Below, one piece after another: positions 60,875 to 64,000 of a stretch of DNA of 64,000 nt. Position 1 is the stretch's first letter, and every line of letters begins with the position of its first letter. The position numbers and the translations under genes are program-made. Source of the stretch: Paenibacillus_AM sp052180255 (GTDB lineage: Bacteria > Bacillota > Bacilli > Paenibacillales > NBRC-103111); NCBI RefSeq assembly GCF_052180255.1, contig NZ_CP197466.1, forward strand, positions 1,054,001 through 1,118,000, in the 5' to 3' direction. The notes beneath the pieces are model-generated. The model was not told where the DNA came from. It was given only the letters and a program-made list of their open reading frames with translations, and ran no database searches.

Positions 60875-62061
60875 CGTCCCAGTCCACGATAAGTTGGAAA
60901 CACCATCTTTATTTCCCCTTGTGAATAGCCGTGTAGTTGTGTAAAACGCTCACATAGCTCGCCTGCCTTGCTGTGGCGCATGAAGATCGGATCTCCTAAA
61001 TTCAGTGTTTCAGGTCCTTGGTATACGATGGGGGTCTGCACCTCGCCTGCTCCTTCTAATTTCGTAAGTTCGGCACCTTGAGGCAGATGGACTTTTGGCA
61101 ATTTATCTCGTGCACATGCACCTGATGCCGTATAGCCACCGCCGAGGCAGGTGTACGTGTCAGTCCGGGGTTGTCTAACGATTTCGATGGCATATCCTGC
61201 CGCGGGTTGGAATTGAATATCCTGGTAGTAGTCGAACAAAGCGGGGGCATAGAATGCGGAGCCGACTGTCACTTCAGTAACGACATCTTCCAGTGTAGTG
61301 GTAAGTAAGCTGCCGCTACCGCCTCCATTGACAAATCGTGGTGTAATGCCTTTTTGATTAAGAGTATGAAGGAGTTCTGCACGTGTTTTAGTGAACTCAG
61401 CAATGGAGCTTTGTTTAAGTAAACGGATAACGTGGTTTTTCATTCGAGTAGCGGGGTTTTGATCACCGAGGCCTGCAATTTGTGCTTCATAACCCATGAT
61501 ACCGTCTAGTACCAGATTGTCTGATAAAGCGATTTTCTCAGCTAATTGAACAGCGGCTTCCACCGTTCGAGTGGGGGATCTCCACACACCAAAATGCAGC
61601 TTCCAAAAATCCGAGGAAAGGTCTAGATCGATGCATACAGGCATCTTTACCTTAAACTTTCGGGCAATCTGCTCGATATGTGCGACATGCGCCATGGAGT
61701 CTACCATGAGCGTTATGGCTCGTCCTTGATCAACAAGCCCGGCAATGGATTCAATTAGGGTTGGATTCCAGATGGGGTAGCCAAGAAGTAAGTCATTAAA
61801 GCCTTGCGAAGCGAGAAAGATCGTTTCCTCCCCTGTGAAAGTCATGAGGCCGATAAAGGCAGGATCACTGTCCATCAACAGATGTAAGACATGGACGGAG
61901 CGGATGGATTTGCTGGCAATTCGGATTTTTTTGGTGGTGGCAAGTCGTAGGACTTGCTGGCGATTTTGCTCCAAGAGATCGAGGTCCAGATAAGCAAAAG
62001 GCTTGGCTAAACCGGCAAAAGCAGCTTTATATGCTGCATAGGTGGATGCTTGGTTCGGCAT
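60862..62061 (-). CDS. PLP amino-acid deaminase/aldolase, alanine-racemase fold
   Basis: 399 residues. The N-terminal alanine-racemase-like barrel has FAYLDLDLLEQN and the PLP lysine in IRIASKSIRSV. The C-terminal domain has GGGYTASGACARDK and HSKAGELCERF, where His and Cys fit the metal site of the D-threonine aldolase / D-serine dehydratase (DSD1) group. It is likely to act on a D- or beta-hydroxy amino acid. The overlap with the oxidase suggests that the products of the two enzymes are linked, but no pathway can be named. Confidence 0.8.
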   Translation of the reverse strand: MPNQASTYAAYKAAFAGLAKPFAYLDLDLLEQNRQQVLRLATTKKIRIASKSIRSVHVLHLLMDSDPAFIGLMTFTGEETIFLASQGFNDLLLGYPIWNPTLIESIAGLVDQGRAITLMVDSMAHVAHIEQIARKFKVKMPVCIDLDLSSDFWKLHFGVWRSPTRTVEAAVQLAEKIALSDNLVLDGIMGYEAQIAGLGDQNPATRMKNHVIRLLKQSSIAEFTKTRAELLHTLNQKGITPRFVNGGGSGSLLTTTLEDVVTEVTVGSAFYAPALFDYYQDIQFQPAAGYAIEIVRQPRTDTYTCLGGGYTASGACARDKLPKVHLPQGAELTKLEGAGEVQTPIVYQGPETLNLGDPIFMRHSKAGELCERFTQLHGYSQGEIKMVFPTYRGLGRCFL

Positions 62062-62609
62062 GAGGAATGCACCTCCAGGAAATAAATAGATTTCTTGTCG
62101 CTGTGAAATCGCTTTCTGCCTATTGTAACATGGAATCTTTTTCCATAAAAGAGTGTTTGCGGGTCTATATCGATAGCAGTATCGAAGGATGTTACACTTG
62201 CAAAATGATTAAAACAAAATTGGCTCAAAACCAAAATCAGTTCTTGACGAATTAAAGTTCGGCTAAAATGGAAAAACATCTGCTAATCCTGTATTGTTGT
62301 AAGTCCCCACCCACAACAAAAAAGGAATAGACAGATGCATATCCAGTATATCTAAAACGGAAATTGTAAGAGCATTACGTGACCGAGAATTTAGGAGTCA
62401 GTTTGAAGGATTTGAACATCCAGCAGGTAACAACATTCAACTTTTGTCCAATGACACAAAAGTGCCTACATAATCGTTATTTGACAGAATGTTATCTACA
62501 TTGTCGAGGATGCTGGTTTAAGTGGAAAAACACTCACTTTTATGCAAGTTTAAATCGCACTTTATTGAGCTAACGGGCAGACTAACGTAATGGATAAAAA
62601 TGGCATATA

Positions 62610-62641
62610 AAGTTCTTGATATTTGACTATGTCAAGAACTT
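62610..62641. repeat. Perfect 10-bp inverted repeat
   Basis: AAGTTCTTGA (62610-62619) and TCAAGAACTT (62632-62641) are separated by 12 bp. There is no T-run, so a regulator-binding site or RNA hairpin is more likely than a terminator. No gene start is close on either strand. Confidence 0.5.
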
Positions 62642-62848
62642 GATCCGATTCTCGAATCATGCCATAAATATTGTCCGATTGCCGATACAATATTACCTGG
62701 GTCCACACTTAACATTATGCTTATTATTCCAATTTTCTTTATGGCACGTTTTTTATGTAGACTATGAATGCAATGGATACTTTGATAGGTTTTTGTTTCA
62801 CATAAAGGAATTTGAGAGATAAAGTCGAAATCAATAATATTTTTCTTA

Positions 62849-62920
62849 GGCGGACAACCCTGTGAGGTGAACCGCTTCGCGAGGCCAGCCTTTACAGGCG
62901 TTAAGGTTCTCGGGTTCGTA
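62849..62920. other. GC-rich structured block, possible small RNA or repeat
   Basis: A short GC-rich island in AT-rich sequence. AACCC (62856-62860) can pair with GGGTT (62912-62916), or CCTGT (62859-62863) with ACAGG (62894-62898). In the middle CGC-TTCG-CG gives a stable tetraloop hairpin. It does not match a riboswitch consensus that I recognise. It might be a repeat unit or a leader RNA. Confidence 0.3.
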
Positions 62921-62964
62921 AATAAAAGAGACACTAGACGATATCATTTATAGGAGGAAAAGCA

Positions 62965-63012
62965 TTGTCAAAAATATTTGAAACTATATTTAGGGAGATG
63001 AATACAGTATGA
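62965..63012 (+). CDS. Possible 15-codon leader ORF before the RCC1 gene
   Basis: A TTG at 62965 lies about 9 bp after TAGGAGGAAA, the strongest ribosome site in this region. The frame runs 15 codons (SKIFETIFREMNTV after the start) to a TGA at 63010 that overlaps the ATG of the RCC1-repeat gene. It may couple translation into the downstream gene, which has a weaker site of its own. Confidence 0.4.
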   Translation: MSKIFETIFREMNTV

Positions 63013-64000
63013 TTCGTAAACTATCTCTTATTACAAGATGTACTCTTCTTTTCATATTATTATTTTTCACGCTGTTTAATCGTACAATTATTACTCATGC
63101 GGAGACCTCTTCAGAGATAAGTAATACCAAGGTTGCCTGGAAAGAGATTGCTGTTGGAAGCACGATTAGTTTGGCAGTAAAGCAGGATGGGACAGTGTGG
63201 GCATGGGGGATGAATAATTACTACGGTTTATTTGGAAATGGAGAAAGCGGAGATCAGGCGGTAAATACCAAAATACCAGTCCAAGTTAAAGGTTTGAATA
63301 ACGTGATTTCTGTTGCAGTAGGAGCAGATCATGCACTTGCCTTAATGAAGGACGGAACCGTCTGGGCATGGGGATTTAATGAAGTTGGACAAATTGGGGA
63401 TGGGACCCAATCAATGTATTATTATGATAAATCTAATGAATCTAGGATTGATAATAATCGCCTGTTTCCTGTAAAAGTTAAAGGTATATCGAATGTTATT
63501 GCGATTGCAGCAAACCGATTAGGGAGTTATGCGATTAAGGAAGACGGAACGCTTTGGGCGTGGGGCAAAATACAAGAGACCTGTGAATGTGTAGAATACC
63601 AATCATCTCCTTTGGAGATTAAACGATATACGAACGTTGCAGCTATTGCATTAGGGTATGATAATCTTTTGGTATTAAAAAAGGATGGAACCGTTTGGAC
63701 AACGGAAAAATCTATAACTTTTCAAATTAAAGAGTTGAGTAACATAAAAGCTATTGCAGCAAGTTACGGAGCTAACTTCGCTTTGAAAGAGGATGGCACG
63801 GTTTGGGCATGGGGTTCCAACTCGCGTGGACAACTAGGGGATGGAACTTTTATAGATCGACAATCGCCCATACAAATACAAGGAATAAAAGATGTTGTAT
63901 CGCTATCTGCAAGTATAGCAGGACCCCTTTACTTAAAGGAAGATGGAACGGTATGGGCAAATGGTCAAAATGGTGGAGGTCAGTTAGGAATTGGCTCTTA
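63009..64000 (+). CDS. Exported RCC1-repeat protein (partial, runs off the window)
   Basis: ATG 63009 lies about 11 bp after AGGGAG. The open frame reaches the window end (over 330 codons). The signal peptide (RCTLLFILLFFTLFNRTIITHA) is followed by RCC1-type repeats, each with KxDGTVWAWG and GQ(L/I)GDGT: near 63185, 63350, 63540, 63685, 63790 and 63940. Such repeats form a beta-propeller. In this kind of bacterium they occur in secreted surface proteins, often with extra domains C-terminal, which are outside this window. The partner is unknown. Confidence 0.85.
   Translation, partial: MIRKLSLITRCTLLFILLFFTLFNRTIITHAETSSEISNTKVAWKEIAVGSTISLAVKQDGTVWAWGMNNYYGLFGNGESGDQAVNTKIPVQVKGLNNVISVAVGADHALALMKDGTVWAWGFNEVGQIGDGTQSMYYYDKSNESRIDNNRLFPVKVKGISNVIAIAANRLGSYAIKEDGTLWAWGKIQETCECVEYQSSPLEIKRYTNVAAIALGYDNLLVLKKDGTVWTTEKSITFQIKELSNIKAIAASYGANFALKEDGTVWAWGSNSRGQLGDGTFIDRQSPIQIQGIKDVVSLSASIAGPLYLKEDGTVWANGQNGGGQLGIGS

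Larger units (their letters stand above)
62062..62964. other. About 900 bp without a convincing gene
   Basis: Both strands hold only short open frames with no good ribosome sites (the longest, about 100 codons at 62632-62934 minus, has no family character). Two structured stretches are listed separately: a perfect hairpin at 62610 and a GC-rich block at 62849. I see nothing else I can name. Confidence 0.6.

Noticed and set aside
62849..62920. A named riboswitch (cyclic di-GMP, ydaO, M-box types considered)
   Set aside because: The conserved core sequences of these classes could not be found; left as an unidentified structured block.
62632..62934. 100-codon minus-strand ORF
   Set aside because: No recognisable domain or ribosome site; its first third is the GC-rich structured block.

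Overview
The window looks like a chromosome segment of a low-to-mid GC, endospore-forming Bacillota, most likely Paenibacillus or a close relative. This rests on the succinate dehydrogenase gene order and protein style, the abundance of TTG/GTG starts with strong GGAGG ribosome sites, stalk-type Cu-amine-oxidase repeats, a gerE gene, YesMN-type two-component systems and a cholesterol-dependent cytolysin. No rRNA, tRNA or CRISPR array was seen, so the genus is an inference.

Layout. 1-4.6 kb: end of a cation/proton antiporter, a LysR regulator and the sdhCAB operon, followed by a pair of structured repeats. 5-32 kb: ordinary chromosomal genes, namely a quinone oxidoreductase-like protein, a YdcZ/Crp/YdcZ cluster, a GH25 lysozyme, a PHP phosphatase, regulators, a PAS sensor kinase, cheX, a DEAD-box helicase, an MMPL exporter with its divergent TetR regulator and paired operators, an exported FAD oxidoreductase, a MocR regulator without its PLP lysine, fRMsr, a Fsr-type transporter and psd. 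32.8-39.9 kb: a single 2351-codon gene holding 205 decapeptide repeats in a row with no indel, itself organised in blocks of 12-13 decapeptides, and preceded by a sigma-K-like promoter. 40-41 kb: a fabH with a FapR-like operator, divergent from gerE.

The main discovery is at 41.2-49.5 kb. The sporulation gene gerE is split. Its first 49 codons, with a good sigma-K-type promoter, lie at 41201-41347. Its last 25 codons and stop lie at 49464-49541. The 8,116-bp insert is bounded by a 12-bp direct repeat (CATCTCCAATGT) and ends with a large serine recombinase of the SpoIVCA type. Precise recombination between the two repeats would restore a 74-codon gerE in frame and create a circle whose junction is a near-perfect 12+12+12 bp inverted-arm attP. 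This is the logic of the sigK 'skin' element, but in gerE. I recall a report of a gerE-intervening element in Brevibacillus but could not check it. The cargo is not phage-like: it is a complete CUT1 sugar ABC importer (without ATPase) and its YesM/YesN two-component system. A 44-codon ORF is translationally coupled to the recombinase and may be a directionality factor. The giant repeat gene and gerE share the same AC-N17-CATANNNTA promoter layout, which suggests a late mother-cell (spore-surface) role for the repeat protein.

49.6-64 kb: an MMPL/DUF2871 operon with an upstream OmpR-type two-component system, an RpiR regulator with a PTS and NanE (probable N-acetylmannosamine use), a cholesterol-dependent cytolysin flanked by two copies of one terminator hairpin, an operon of a PLP deaminase/aldolase and an aldonolactone-oxidase-like flavoprotein, about 900 bp without a convincing gene, and the start of an exported RCC1-repeat protein that runs off the end.
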